Source: Modestobacter caceresii
GTDB taxonomy: Bacteria; Actinomycetota; Actinomycetes; Mycobacteriales; Geodermatophilaceae
Direction: 5' to 3'
NCBI RefSeq assembly: GCF_000761485.1
Contig: NZ_JPMX01000015.1
Coordinates: 1 to 64,000 of the forward strand
Length of the DNA stretch: 64,000 nucleotides
Part shown: piece by piece, positions 17,096 through 27,375 of the stretch
How positions within the stretch are numbered: the stretch's first letter is position 1
How the letters are laid out: each line of letters starts with the position of its first letter
Notes under the pieces: generated by a model
Seen by the model: only the letters and a program-made list of their open reading frames with translations
Told to the model about the DNA's origin: nothing
Database searches by the model: none
Translations under genes and position numbers: made by a program

Positions 17096-17101
17096 TACGA
17101 T
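17096..17101 (+). promoter_or_regulatory. Leaderless -10 element of rimO (TACGAT)
   Basis: TACGAT is followed by 6 nt and GTG 17108. It favours this start over the in-frame GTG 17066 and ATG 17129. Confidence 0.5.
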
Positions 17102-17107
17102 GGTGCG

Positions 17108-18598
17108 GTGCCAGCCCTGCCCAGACCCATGACATCCCCCGAAGGGCAGCCCGCCGGTCCCGCTCCGCGGCGCGTCGCCGTCGTCACCCTCGGCTGCGCC
17201 CGCAACGAGGTCGACTCCGAGGAGCTCGCCGGCCGGCTGGCCGGCGACGGGTACGAACTGGTGGCCGACGGCGAGGCCGCCGACGCCGTGCTGGTGAACA
17301 CCTGCGGCTTCATCGAGAGCGCGAAGAAGGACTCGGTGGACGCGATCCTCGCCGCCACCGACTCCGGCGCCGAGGTGATCGCCGTCGGCTGCATGGCCGA
17401 GCGGTACGGCGCGGAGCTCGCCGGGGCGCTGCCCGAGGCCACCGTGCTCGGCTTCGACGACTACGGCGCCATCGGCGACCGGCTGGACGACGTCCTCACC
17501 GGCCGGCCGCTGGTCCCGCACACCCCGCAGGACCGGCGCACCCTGCTGCCGATCAGCCCGGTGCAGCGCAGCGCGGCGACCCAGGCCCCCGACGCGCCGA
17601 GCATCCCCGGCCACGACTGGCTGCGGCGCAAGCGGCTGGCGAGCGGCCCGTCGGCGGCGTTGAAGATCGCCTCCGGCTGCGACCGGCGCTGCTCCTTCTG
17701 CGCGATCCCCACCTTCCGCGGGTCGTTCGTCTCCCGGCCGGCCGGTGAGGTGCTCGGCGAGGCGCAGTGGCTGGCCTCCCAGGGCGTCACCGAGATCGTC
17801 CTGGTCAGCGAGAACTCCACCTCCTACGGCAAGGACACCGGCGACCTGCGCTCGCTGGAGAAGCTGCTGCCCCAGCTGGCCGCGATCGACGGCGTCGTCC
17901 GGGTGCGGGTGGCCTACCTGCAGCCGGCGGAGCTGCGGCCGGGCCTGCTCGAGGTGATCGCCGCGACCCCGGGCATCGCCCCCTACTTCGACCTGTCGTT
18001 CCAGCACTCCTCACCGACGCTGCTGCGCCGGATGCGGCGCTTCGGCGGCACCGAGGACTTCCTCGGCATCATCGAGCGGGCCCGGGCGCTGGCCCCGGGC
18101 GCGGGCTTCCGGACCAACGTCATCCTCGGGTTCCCCGGGGAGACCGAGGACGACGTCGCCGAGCTGGAGCGGTTCCTCACCGAGGGGCGGCTGGACGCCG
18201 TCGGCGTGTTCGGCTACTCCGACGAGGACGGCACCGAGGCGCTCGGCCTGCCCGGCAAGCTGGACCAGGACGAGATCGACGCCCGGGTGCGGCGGATCAC
18301 CGACCTGGTCGAGGAGCTCACCGCCCAGCGCGCCGAGGAGCGGATCGGCAGCACCGCGGAGGTGCTGCTGACCGAGGACCTGTCGGTCGACGACGAGCCC
18401 GGCACCTGGGCCGGCCACGCCGCCCACCAGGACCCGGACGCCGATGGCACGACGACGGTCTCCGGGGTGCCCGGCGACGCGCTCGCCGGACAGGTGGTGC
18501 GGGCGGAGGTGGTCGACACCGAGGGCGTCGACCTGGTCGCCCGCGCGCTGCTGCCCGCGCCTGCCGCGACGGCTGTCGCTGAGACGGCCGGGGTCTGA
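17108..18598 (+). CDS. rimO: Ribosomal protein S12 methylthiotransferase RimO
   Basis: A 496-aa radical-SAM methylthiotransferase that thiomethylates a conserved aspartate in ribosomal protein S12. It has the N-terminal UPF0004 domain with its three cysteines ([36 protein letters not shown]), the radical-SAM cluster motif CDRRCSFC and a C-terminal TRAM domain. CARNEVDSE and CGFIESAK are RimO rather than MiaB hallmarks; the MiaB paralogue lies at 52286-53755. pgsA begins four bases after the stop, so rimO-pgsA-cinA form an operon. Confidence 0.94.
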   Translation: MPALPRPMTSPEGQPAGPAPRRVAVVTLGCARNEVDSEELAGRLAGDGYELVADGEAADAVLVNTCGFIESAKKDSVDAILAATDSGAEVIAVGCMAERYGAELAGALPEATVLGFDDYGAIGDRLDDVLTGRPLVPHTPQDRRTLLPISPVQRSAATQAPDAPSIPGHDWLRRKRLASGPSAALKIASGCDRRCSFCAIPTFRGSFVSRPAGEVLGEAQWLASQGVTEIVLVSENSTSYGKDTGDLRSLEKLLPQLAAIDGVVRVRVAYLQPAELRPGLLEVIAATPGIAPYFDLSFQHSSPTLLRRMRRFGGTEDFLGIIERARALAPGAGFRTNVILGFPGETEDDVAELERFLTEGRLDAVGVFGYSDEDGTEALGLPGKLDQDEIDARVRRITDLVEELTAQRAEERIGSTAEVLLTEDLSVDDEPGTWAGHAAHQDPDADGTTTVSGVPGDALAGQVVRAEVVDTEGVDLVARALLPAPAATAVAETAGV

Positions 18599-18602
18599 CC
18601 GG

Positions 18603-19283
18603 ATGAGCACGGGTGTACCGGCCGACCCGGCGGCGACGCCGCCGGAGAGCACCCGCCTGCTCAACCTGCCCAACGCGCTGACCATGCTCCGGCTGGCGGT
18701 CGTGCCGCTGTTCGCGGTGCTGCTGCTGTCCGAGGGTGGGGCGGACGACGGGCGTCGTGCCTGGGCCACCCTCTTCTTCGTCGTCGCGATCATCACCGAC
18801 CAGCTGGACGGCATGATCGCCCGCCGGACCAACCAGGTGACCGAGTTCGGGAAGCTCGCCGACCCGATCGCCGACAAGGCGCTCACCGGTACGGCGCTCA
18901 TCGGCCTGTCGGTGCTGGACCTGCTGCCGTGGTGGGTGACGCTCACCATCCTGGTCCGCGAGGTGGGGGTCACCCTGCTGCGGTTCTGGGTCATCCGGCA
19001 CGGGGTGATCGCCGCCAGCCGCGGCGGCAAGGCCAAGACCGTGCTCCAGTCGCTGGCCATCGGGATGTACATCCTGCCGATCGACGGGCTCTTCGGGTCG
19101 GCCCGCTGGTGGGTGATGGCCGCGGCCTTCGTGCTGACCGTCGCCACCGGCATCGACTACGTCTACCGGGCGGTGAAGCTGCGCCGCACCAGCGCGCGCG
19201 CCATGCGGGCCGCGGCGACCAGGCGGGCAGGCGCGGGCGACGAGCCCGGCGCCGCTGGTGGCCGCCGGGGCACCGTGGCGTGA
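18603..19283 (+). CDS. pgsA: CDP-diacylglycerol-glycerol-3-P phosphatidyltransferase
   Basis: A 226-aa integral membrane enzyme of the CDP-alcohol phosphatidyltransferase family, giving phosphatidylglycerophosphate, the precursor of phosphatidylglycerol and cardiolipin. The catalytic motif DG-x2-AR-x8-G-x3-D-x3-D is intact in LDGMIARRTNQVTEFGKLAD and PIADKA. About six membrane helices are visible between residues 25 and 200. An Arg/Ala-rich tail of about 30 residues is cytoplasmic. ATG 18603 follows rimO directly, and the stop overlaps the GTG of cinA (GTGA). A sister family member could use another alcohol, but neighbours match mycobacterial pgsA3. Confidence 0.88.
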   Translation: MSTGVPADPAATPPESTRLLNLPNALTMLRLAVVPLFAVLLLSEGGADDGRRAWATLFFVVAIITDQLDGMIARRTNQVTEFGKLADPIADKALTGTALIGLSVLDLLPWWVTLTILVREVGVTLLRFWVIRHGVIAASRGGKAKTVLQSLAIGMYILPIDGLFGSARWWVMAAAFVLTVATGIDYVYRAVKLRRTSARAMRAAATRRAGAGDEPGAAGGRRGTVA

Positions 19284-19810
19284 GCTCGCCGGGCGCTGCG
19301 GGGACCGCGCAGCGGGTGCACGCAGCCCTGCTGGCCCGCGGTGAGACGGTCGCGGCCGCCGAGTCGCTGACCGCCGGCCTGTTCTGCGCGACCCTCGCCG
19401 CGGTGCCCGGCGCCAGCGCCACCCTGCGCGGGGGAGCGGTCGTGTACGCCACCGACCTGAAGACGACGCTGGCCGGGGTCGCCCCGGAGCTGCTGGCCGC
19501 CTCCGGCCCGGTGAGTGAGCCCACCGCGGCCGCGCTCGCCGAGGGCATCCGCAGCCGCTGTGCCGCCACCTGGGGCGTCGGGATCACCGGGGTGGCCGGT
19601 CCCGACCCGGTCGACGAGCACGGGCCGGGGCGGGTCTACGTGGGTCTCAGTGACGGGCTGGTCACCGTCGTCCACGAGCTGGACCTCCCCGGCGACCGGG
19701 CCGCGGTGCGTGCCGGGGCGGTGCAGGAGGCGATGGCGCGGCTGCTGGGCCGGCTCGCCGAGCACGCGCTCCCCGGGAAGGCGGAGGACGGCGGGGGTGT
19801 TACGCCATGA
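19280..19810 (+). CDS. CinA C-terminal domain / NMN amidohydrolase PncC-like
   Basis: A 176-aa stand-alone CinA C-terminal domain, the NMN deamidase module that recycles nicotinamide mononucleotide to NaMN. Family motifs are AAESLTAGLFCATLAAVPGAS, GGAVVYATDLKTTLAGV, GVGITGVAGPDP and GRVYVGLSD. The N-terminal molybdopterin-like domain of full CinA is absent, as is usual in PncC proteins. GTG 19280 overlaps the pgsA stop, an arrangement common in actinobacteria. No transport or membrane segment. Confidence 0.88.
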   Translation: MSSPGAAGTAQRVHAALLARGETVAAAESLTAGLFCATLAAVPGASATLRGGAVVYATDLKTTLAGVAPELLAASGPVSEPTAAALAEGIRSRCAATWGVGITGVAGPDPVDEHGPGRVYVGLSDGLVTVVHELDLPGDRAAVRAGAVQEAMARLLGRLAEHALPGKAEDGGGVTP

Positions 19811-19940
19811 GCGGACGGACCTCCACCGGCACGGTGACCCGGGTCATGGCCGCGTACGGTGAGCACACGGCGTCTCCCGGCCGATCCGGTCGGTGGCGTT
19901 GCTCGTTCGACCTGCTCGTCAGAGTGGACAGGAGACGGCC

Positions 19941-20378
19941 ATGACGCTGCTGCGCACCCAGCTGGGGAACACCCTGCGGGGCCACCGGCTGCGCCAGCGG
20001 CGGACGCTGCGCGACGTCTCCGGCGCGGCCCGGGTGAGCCTGGGGTACCTCTCGGAGGTCGAGCGTGGCCAGAAGGAGGCGTCCTCCGAGCTGCTGGCCT
20101 CCATCTGCGACGCCCTGGACGTGGAGCTGGCCGACCTGCTGGCCGAGGTGAGCCTGGAGATGCGGCTCGCCGACCCGGCCGGGCACCCGGTCCGCCCGGT
20201 CGCGGTCGCCCGCCCGGGAGCCGGCGACGACGACGCGGCCGCGGCCGCGACGGACGTGCCCGCGGAGCAGGAGGCTGCCGCGGCGCCGGTCGCCGAGCCG
20301 GCCCTGGCCCTCGTGGGCAGTGGCCAGTCGGCCCGTGCGGCCGCCCGCCCCCGTGGGGCCGTCTCGCTCGCTGCCTGA
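19941..20378 (+). CDS. clgR: XRE-family regulator ClgR
   Basis: A 145-aa helix-turn-helix protein of the ClgR type, an activator of clp protease and stress genes in actinobacteria. The Xre domain lies at residues 5-72: LGNTLRGHRLRQRRTLRDVSG, then ARVSLGYLSEVERGQKEASSELLASICDALDVEL. The rest is an Ala/Pro-rich tail ending AVSLAA; ClgR is itself degraded by ClpP after an Ala-Ala type C-terminus, which the final Leu-Ala-Ala fits. ATG 19941 has GGAGA 6-8 nt upstream. The position after pgsA and cinA matches mycobacteria, where pspA follows directly; here pspA is 9 kb away. Confidence 0.88.
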   Translation: MTLLRTQLGNTLRGHRLRQRRTLRDVSGAARVSLGYLSEVERGQKEASSELLASICDALDVELADLLAEVSLEMRLADPAGHPVRPVAVARPGAGDDDAAAAATDVPAEQEAAAAPVAEPALALVGSGQSARAAARPRGAVSLAA

Positions 20379-20569
20379 GGAAGGACCCCGTCCTCCTCAC
20401 CCCGCGCAGGCTCGGTGCGAGCCTGCGGACGGGATGGGGGTCGCGGCCTCCTGCGCCGGGCCGGTCGCTGTCGGTCTGATTCGTCCAGCGCGGGCGGGTG
20501 GGCGCGACACGAACTGCGCTCAGGGTCCACCTCCTTGACCCAGTGCGACGGAACGGGCACAAAGTGTCC

Positions 20570-21361
20570 ATGTCTTCCCCAGGATCCCGCCCCCCGCTGC
20601 CGCAGCACCCCTCGCTCCCGGTGCCGACCGTCACCGGCCGGGGCGGGGTCACCGTGCTGGAGGCCGACGCCGCCGAGTCCGCGGCCGCCGAGGCCGCGGC
20701 TGCGGGCGGGCAGCACCTGACGACCCCGGTCCCGGCCGGCGCCGCGTTCCTGCAGCCGCCGGCACCCGGCCACCACGTGACCGCGCCGGTGCCCTCGCTG
20801 ACCGTCGCCGTCCCCGCCCCGCGCCCGACCGCCCCGCGTCAGGACACCCGCCGCCCCGGGCGGGCCGGTGTGCCGATGAGCCGCACCCGGCGCGGCCTGC
20901 TCAACGGGGCACGCACGGCCTTCGCCGAGCGTGGGGTCCGCAAGACCACGATGCAGCACGTCGCCGCCGCCGCCGGCGTCGCCAAGGCCACCTTGTACAA
21001 CCACTTCCGGACCAAGGACGACGTGGCGCACGCGCTGATCGCCTTCGAGCTGGACCGGCTGGCCGCGCTCGCCGCCGAGCTGCCGCTGACCGTCGCCGTC
21101 CCCGCGCTCGCCGAGGAGGTCGGCGGGCACCCGGTGCTGCGCCGGCTGGCCGAGACCGAGCCGGAGACCCTCGTGCAGATGATGGGGCTGGACGCCGACC
21201 GCTGGGGCGACGTCGTCGTCACCCTCGGCTCGGCGCTGCGGATCTCCCGCCCGGAGGCCGAGCTGGTGTGCCGCTGGCTGCTCGGCCTGGTGCTGCAGCC
21301 GGGCACGGTGCAGGAGCGGGCCGCGCAGGCCGCCGTCGTCACCGGACAGCTCGTCGGCTGA
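20570..21361 (+). CDS. TetR-family regulator with Pro/Ala-rich N-terminal arm
   Basis: A 263-aa protein. Residues 1-102 are low-complexity Pro/Ala/Val (for example VLEADAAESAAAEAAAAGG) with no known domain. A TetR helix-turn-helix follows at about 105-150: LLNGARTAFAERGVRKTTMQHVAAAAGVAKATLYNHFRTKDDVA. The ligand-binding half is unremarkable. The N-terminal arm is unusual, since TetR proteins normally start at the DNA-binding domain; ATG 20876 would give a standard-length protein. ATG 20570 is preferred because TTGACC (20535-20540) lies at a -35-like distance and codon use is uniform. Target unknown; it precedes the DUF4032 gene but is cut off by a strong terminator. Confidence 0.75.
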   Translation: MSSPGSRPPLPQHPSLPVPTVTGRGGVTVLEADAAESAAAEAAAAGGQHLTTPVPAGAAFLQPPAPGHHVTAPVPSLTVAVPAPRPTAPRQDTRRPGRAGVPMSRTRRGLLNGARTAFAERGVRKTTMQHVAAAAGVAKATLYNHFRTKDDVAHALIAFELDRLAALAAELPLTVAVPALAEEVGGHPVLRRLAETEPETLVQMMGLDADRWGDVVVTLGSALRISRPEAELVCRWLLGLVLQPGTVQERAAQAAVVTGQLVG

Positions 21362-21378
21362 CCCACCCGCGCCGCTCC

Positions 21379-21416
21379 CTCGGCCGTCCCGGTCCCCGTG
21401 GACCGGGACGGCCGAG
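21379..21416 (+). terminator. Terminator, 17-bp perfect stem
   Basis: 21379-21395 pair perfectly with 21400-21416 across a CCGT loop, 17 bases after the TetR gene's stop. No T tract. Confidence 0.75.
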
Positions 21417-21517
21417 CGCCGTCCAGCCGGCACAGCGGGCCGTCGACCCGGTGACGTGACATCGTGTCGGGCGGCGCCCAGAGCCGGACCCGTGCCAGAC
21501 CACCAGCGGAGCGCGTG

Positions 21518-22756
21518 ATGCGGTACCTGTTCCGGCCCCCGGCCACCGAGGCCGCCGGCCTGCTGTCCCTGCCGTGGCACCAGCCGCTGGAGGAGTGGGA
21601 CGAGGCCCTGCTGCTCGAGGTGCCGCAACGGGGCATCTCGCGGCACGTCGTCCGCTTCACCGCCTCCGAGGGGCGGGTCTTCGCGCTCAAGGAGATCGCC
21701 GAGCCGCTGGCCCGGCACGAGTACGCGCTGCTGGCCGAGTTCGAGGGCGAGGGGCTGCCCTCGGTGTCGGTGCTGGGGATCTGCGTCGACCGGCCCGACG
21801 ACCAGCAGGCCATCCTGGTCACCCGGTACCTCGAGTACTCGATGTCCTACCGGTACCTGTTCTCCGGCCCACGTGCCGCGGACGACCCGATGAAGCTGCT
21901 GGACACGCTGGTGGAGCTGCTGGTGCGGCTGCACCTGGCCGGCGTCTACTGGGGCGACTGCTCCCTGTCGAACACGCTCTTCCGGCTGGACGCCGGCACC
22001 TTCACCGCCTACATGGTCGACGCGGAGACCGCGGAGCGGCACCCCACGCTGTCGGCCCGCAAGCGCGCCTACGACGTCGACCTGGCGCGGGAACGGGTCG
22101 GGGCCGAGCTGATGGACCTGCAGGCCGGCGAGCTGCTGTCACCGGAGATCGACCCGATCGAGATCGCCGAGAGCCTGCCGATCCGGTACGAGGCGCTCTG
22201 GGAGGAGGTGACCCGGGAGGAGGTCTTCCGCGCCGACGAGCAGGCGATCCGGGTCGCCGAGCGACTCCAGCGGATCAACGACCTGGGCTTCGACGTCGGC
22301 GAGATCGAGCTGGTGACCTCGGGGGACGGCGCGCGGCTGCGGGTGGAGACCCGGGTCGCCGAGCCCGGACAGCACCGGCGTGAGCTGCTCCGGCTGACCG
22401 GCCTGGAGGTGCAGGAGAACCAGGCACAGCGGCTGCTCAACGACCTGCGTTCCTACCGGGCCTACCTGGAGCAGCGCGGCGGCAGCCCGGTGCCGGAGGC
22501 CGTCGCCGGCCACCGCTGGGTGACCGAGGTGTACCTGCCGGTGGTGGGCGCGGTCCCCGACGAGCTGGCCGGCCGGCTCGAGCCCGCGGAGGTCTTCCAC
22601 GAGGTGCTGGAGCACCGCTGGTTCCTCTCCGAGCAGGCCGGGTTCGACGTCGGCACCTGGGTCGCGGTGCGCTCCTACGTCCAGAACGTGCTGCCCCGGA
22701 TGCCCGCTCAGCTCACCACGCCGTCGGTGATCGCGCACCGCTCCGAAGCCCGCTGA
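21518..22756 (+). CDS. DUF4032 protein with kinase-like N-domain
   Basis: A 412-aa DUF4032-type protein. Residues 40-200 resemble a lipopolysaccharide-kinase/protein-kinase-like fold: a lysine in VFALKEI, then GVYWGDCSLSNTLF (a G-D-x3-x-N catalytic-loop-like pattern) and AYMVDAETAE (metal-binding Asp). The C-terminal half is a charged, mostly helical DUF4032 domain. Whether it phosphorylates anything is unknown. ATG 21518 has GGAG 6 nt upstream; the GTG at 21464 would add 18 residues. It sits just upstream of the sugar importer, whose own promoter lies at 22809, so a link to carbohydrate uptake is only suggested by position. Confidence 0.8.
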   Translation: MRYLFRPPATEAAGLLSLPWHQPLEEWDEALLLEVPQRGISRHVVRFTASEGRVFALKEIAEPLARHEYALLAEFEGEGLPSVSVLGICVDRPDDQQAILVTRYLEYSMSYRYLFSGPRAADDPMKLLDTLVELLVRLHLAGVYWGDCSLSNTLFRLDAGTFTAYMVDAETAERHPTLSARKRAYDVDLARERVGAELMDLQAGELLSPEIDPIEIAESLPIRYEALWEEVTREEVFRADEQAIRVAERLQRINDLGFDVGEIELVTSGDGARLRVETRVAEPGQHRRELLRLTGLEVQENQAQRLLNDLRSYRAYLEQRGGSPVPEAVAGHRWVTEVYLPVVGAVPDELAGRLEPAEVFHEVLEHRWFLSEQAGFDVGTWVAVRSYVQNVLPRMPAQLTTPSVIAHRSEAR

Positions 22757-22808
22757 GGGCGTTCGCCGGGACCACTCGGCGAGAGGAAACGGTGAGGTCT
22801 CGCTCCGG

Positions 22809-22837
22809 TTGACAGTCGTTGTGAGCAAGGCCACTCT
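22809..22837 (+). promoter_or_regulatory. Strong promoter of the sugar ABC operon
   Basis: A consensus -35 TTGACA (22809-22814), a 17-nt spacer and the -10-like CACTCT (22832-22837) predict transcription from about 22844, leaving a leader of about 47 nt before GTG 22891. Confidence 0.6.
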
Positions 22838-22848
22838 CCGAGTTCCAC

Positions 22849-22865
22849 GGTGACACGAGGTCACC
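22849..22865. promoter_or_regulatory. Operator-like dyad GGTGAC-N5-GTCACC
   Basis: The perfect 6-bp arms sit a few bases downstream of the predicted start of transcription of the sugar importer, where a repressor would block elongation. The cognate regulator is not identified. Confidence 0.45.
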
Positions 22866-22890
22866 TGGCGCCAACGGAGGCGGTGGTCCG

Positions 22891-24249
22891 GTGCCGGACG
22901 TCAGCAAGGTCGGAAGCGACAGGGTGCAGACCGGTCGGGCCGGTCCGTTCCACTCCCGCAGGTGGCGCAGGGCGTTGTCCGGTGCCGCGGCGGCTGGTCT
23001 CCTGAGCTCCGCGCTCGCGGCCTGTGGCAGCGACGAGGGGGGTGTGCCGACCCTCACCTGGTACACCAACCCCGACTCCGGGGGGCAGGCCGAGATCGCC
23101 GCCCGGTGCACGGAAGCCGCGGACGGCCAGTACGCGATCGAGACCGCCGTGCTGCCCCGTGAGGCCTCCCAGCAGCGGGAGCAGCTGATCCGGCGGCTGG
23201 CCGCGAACGACGCCTCGATCGACATCATGAGCCTGGACCCGCCGTTCATCCCGGAGTTCGCCGAGGCGGGCTTCCTCGCGCCGGTGCCCTCCGACGTCGC
23301 CGAGCGGGTCACCGAGGACGTGGTGGAGAGCGCGGTCGAGGGCTCGACCTGGAACGACGAACTGGTCGCCGTCCCGTTCTGGGCCAACACCCAGCTGCTC
23401 TGGTACCGCGAGTCGGTCGTCGAGCAGGCCGGGCTGGACATGAGCCAGCCGGTCACCTGGGACCAGATCGTGGAGGCAGCCCAGGCCGCCGACGTGCAGG
23501 TCGGCGTGCAGGGCATCCGTGCCGAGGCGCTGACCGTCTGGTTCAACGCGCTGATCGAGTCCGCCGGCGGGTCGATCATCGAGGAGAACTCCACCGACCC
23601 GTCGGAGATCGAGCTGGGGCTCACGTCCGAGGCCGGCATCCGTGCCGCTGAGGTGATGCGGATGATCGGCACCAGCGGGACGGTCGGCCCGGCGCTGTCG
23701 ACGGCGAACGAGGACTCCACCGCGACGGCGTTCGAGGGCCCCAACGGCGGGTTCAACGTGAACTACCCGTTCGTCTACCCCCGGGCACTGTCCGCCGTGG
23801 AGGCCGGGACCATGGACGCCTCGGTGCCCGAGGACTACGGCTGGGCGATCTACCCGCGGGTGGACGCCGACACCCCGGCCGCGCCGCCCTACGGCGGGAT
23901 CAACCTCGGCGTCGGTGCCTTCAGCCAGTACCCCGAGCTCGCCTACGAGGCGACCGAGTGCATCACCTCGACGGAGAACCAGGCCTACTACTTCGTCACC
24001 AACGGCAACCCGGCCTCCGACACCGCGGTCTACGACGACCCGGAGGTGCTCGAGCAGTTCCCGATGGCCCCCACCATCCGGGACTCCCTGGAGCTGGCGG
24101 CGCCCCGACCGCAGACCCCGTACTACAGCGAGGTCTCCGGCGGGATCCAGCGGGTCTACCACCCGCCGTCGTCGGTCGAGCCGGAGCAGACCCCCGAGGC
24201 GGCCGCCGAGCTCATCAACGCCGTGCTGCGGAAGGAGCAGCTGCTGTGA
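22891..24249 (+). CDS. Sugar ABC transporter substrate-binding lipoprotein (LpqY-like)
   Basis: A 452-aa periplasmic-type binding lipoprotein of the extracellular solute-binding protein family 1. The long N-terminus contains the lipobox LAAC (ALAACGS, Cys about residue 45), so the mature protein is lipid-anchored outside the membrane. The mature part starts PTLTWYTNPDSGG, and two lobes follow. Order and length match LpqY of the mycobacterial trehalose importer LpqY-SugABC. Trehalose is a plausible ligand, though another alpha-glucoside is possible. GTG 22891 has GGAGG 10 nt upstream; an internal start nearer the signal peptide is possible. The stop overlaps the next gene (GTGA). Confidence 0.87.
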   Translation: MPDVSKVGSDRVQTGRAGPFHSRRWRRALSGAAAAGLLSSALAACGSDEGGVPTLTWYTNPDSGGQAEIAARCTEAADGQYAIETAVLPREASQQREQLIRRLAANDASIDIMSLDPPFIPEFAEAGFLAPVPSDVAERVTEDVVESAVEGSTWNDELVAVPFWANTQLLWYRESVVEQAGLDMSQPVTWDQIVEAAQAADVQVGVQGIRAEALTVWFNALIESAGGSIIEENSTDPSEIELGLTSEAGIRAAEVMRMIGTSGTVGPALSTANEDSTATAFEGPNGGFNVNYPFVYPRALSAVEAGTMDASVPEDYGWAIYPRVDADTPAAPPYGGINLGVGAFSQYPELAYEATECITSTENQAYYFVTNGNPASDTAVYDDPEVLEQFPMAPTIRDSLELAAPRPQTPYYSEVSGGIQRVYHPPSSVEPEQTPEAAAELINAVLRKEQLL

Positions 24250-25208
24250 CGCAGACCACGCTCCCCCCGGTGGAGAAGACCCAACCGGTCTCCGCCCCCG
24301 GCGGGACGACCAGTGACCGGGCCAAGAGCGAGCGGAAGCTCGGCTGGCTGCTGGCCGGCCCCGCCCTGGCGGTGATGCTGCTGGTGACCGCCTACCCGAT
24401 CGCCCAGGCGGTCTACGACTCGCTCTTCGACTTCCGGCTGACCGACCCGGACAACCGGTCCTTCACCGGGCTGTCGAACTACGCGGTGATCCTGAGCGAC
24501 TGGCTGTGGTGGCGGTCCCTGCTGGTCACCGGGTTCATCACCCTGGTGACCGTGGCCGTGGAGCTGGTCCTGGGCTTCGCCCTCGCCATGGTGATGGCCA
24601 AGGCCCTGAGCACGATCCGGCCGGTGCTGCGGGCCGCGATCCTCATCCCCTACGCGGTCATCACCGTGGTGTCGGCCTTCGCCTGGCAGTTCGCGTTCGA
24701 CATCCAGACCGGCTTCGTCAACACCTGGTTCGGCTGGGTGCCGGGCATCAGTGGGGACACCGACTGGTTCGGCGGCACCTGGACCTCGCTGCTGGTCATC
24801 TGTCTCGCCGAGATCTGGAAGACCACGCCGTTCATCTCGCTGCTCCTGCTGGCCGGGCTCGCCCAGGTGCCGGAGGTGCTGCAGGAGGCGGCGAAGGTCG
24901 ACGGTGCGAGCTGGTGGCAGCGGATGCGCAAGGTCACCCTGCCGAACATGAAGGCCGCGATCATGGTGGCCCTGCTGTTCCGCACCCTGGACGCGTTCCG
25001 GGTCTTCGACAGCATCTTCATCATGACCGGCGGGGCGAACGCGACCGAGTCGGTCTCCTTCCTCGCCTACCGGCAGACCATCTCGCGGCTGGAGATCGGG
25101 CTGGGGTCGGCGGTCTCGGTGCTGCTGTTCCTGGCGGTCGTGTTCATCGCCATGAGCTTCATCAAGGGCTTCAAGGTCGACCTGTCCCAGTCGAGGGGGG
25201 AAGGCTGA
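24246..25208 (+). CDS. Sugar ABC transporter permease (SugA-like)
   Basis: A 320-aa inner-membrane permease of the MalF/UgpA type, one half of the channel. About 40 cytoplasmic residues precede six membrane helices. The EAA loop that docks on the ATPase is visible as EAAKVDGASWWQRMRKVTLPN near residues 215-235. GTG 24246 overlaps the stop of the binding-protein gene, and the stop shares one base with the ATG of the next permease (TGATG). SugA-like by order and length. Confidence 0.9.
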   Translation: MTQTTLPPVEKTQPVSAPGGTTSDRAKSERKLGWLLAGPALAVMLLVTAYPIAQAVYDSLFDFRLTDPDNRSFTGLSNYAVILSDWLWWRSLLVTGFITLVTVAVELVLGFALAMVMAKALSTIRPVLRAAILIPYAVITVVSAFAWQFAFDIQTGFVNTWFGWVPGISGDTDWFGGTWTSLLVICLAEIWKTTPFISLLLLAGLAQVPEVLQEAAKVDGASWWQRMRKVTLPNMKAAIMVALLFRTLDAFRVFDSIFIMTGGANATESVSFLAYRQTISRLEIGLGSAVSVLLFLAVVFIAMSFIKGFKVDLSQSRGEG

Positions 25209-26041
25209 TGTCCACCAAGGAGAAGACCTGGTGGGGCGTCGCCGGAGTGGCGATCGTCATCTACGCGCTGTTCCCGATCGCCTGGATCGTGTCACTGTCG
25301 TTCAAGGCGCCCAGCGCCCTGAACAACGGCAACTTCCTCCCCGGCGCCCCGACGTGGGAGAACTACTCCCTGATCCTCACCGGCGGGGCCAGCGACCTGT
25401 TCCTGCCGGCGTTGCGCAACTCGTTCGGCATCTGCCTGATCGCCACGGCGATCTCGTGCCTGCTGGCCATGTTCGCCGCCTATGCGATCGCCCGGCTGGA
25501 CTTCCCGGGGAAGAAGTTCATCCTCGGGACGGCGCTGGCGGTGGCGATCTTCCCGGTGATCTCGATCGTCACGCCGCTGTTCAACCTGTGGCGCAACATC
25601 GGCCTCTACGACACCTGGCCCGGGTTGATCATCCCGTACCTGTCCCTCACGCTGCCGATCTCGATCTGGACGATGTCGGCGTTCTTCCGGGAGATCCCCT
25701 GGGAGATGGAGCAGGCCGCGCAGGTCGACGGCGCGACCACCTGGCAGGCGTTCCGCAAGGTGATCGTCCCGCTGGCTGCGCCGGGCGTCTTCACCACGGC
25801 GATCATCGCCTTCTTCATCGCCTGGAACGACTTCGTCTACGGCATCTCGCTCACCTCCACCGAGGCGGCGCGACCCGTGCCCGCGGCGCTGGGCCTGTTC
25901 TCCGGCGCCTCCCAGTTCGAGGACCCGACCGGTGCGATCGCGGCTGCCGCGGTCATCGTCACCATCCCGGTCATCGTGCTGGTCCTGCTGTTCCAGCGGC
26001 GCATCGTCGCCGGCCTCACCAACGGCGCCGTCAAGGGCTGA
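25208..26041 (+). CDS. Sugar ABC transporter permease (SugB-like)
   Basis: A 277-aa permease of the MalG/UgpE type, partner of the preceding subunit. Six helices are predicted, and the EAA-type docking loop reads EQAAQVDGATTWQAFRKVIVPLAAPG near residues 170-195. ATG 25208 overlaps the upstream stop by one base, so translation is tightly coupled. The ATPase gene follows 43 bases on with its own ribosome-binding site. Confidence 0.9.
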   Translation: MSTKEKTWWGVAGVAIVIYALFPIAWIVSLSFKAPSALNNGNFLPGAPTWENYSLILTGGASDLFLPALRNSFGICLIATAISCLLAMFAAYAIARLDFPGKKFILGTALAVAIFPVISIVTPLFNLWRNIGLYDTWPGLIIPYLSLTLPISIWTMSAFFREIPWEMEQAAQVDGATTWQAFRKVIVPLAAPGVFTTAIIAFFIAWNDFVYGISLTSTEAARPVPAALGLFSGASQFEDPTGAIAAAAVIVTIPVIVLVLLFQRRIVAGLTNGAVKG

Positions 26042-26084
26042 CGCCCTCCCGCCGACCCATGCTGATCGTGAAAGGGACGAACTG

Positions 26085-27335
<1,251 letters not shown>

Positions 27336-27375
27336 CGGCGCCCCGGGGGGCGGCCACGGGTGGCTGTCGCCCACG

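Noticed and set aside
14441-18007. A long minus-strand open frame opposite ftsK and rimO
   Set aside because: It is the complement of two well-conserved genes, with repetitive charged sequence and no family match.
20876-21361. Short TetR start at ATG 20876 as the definite start
   Set aside because: Kept only as an alternative; the upstream frame has a promoter-like box and the same codon style.
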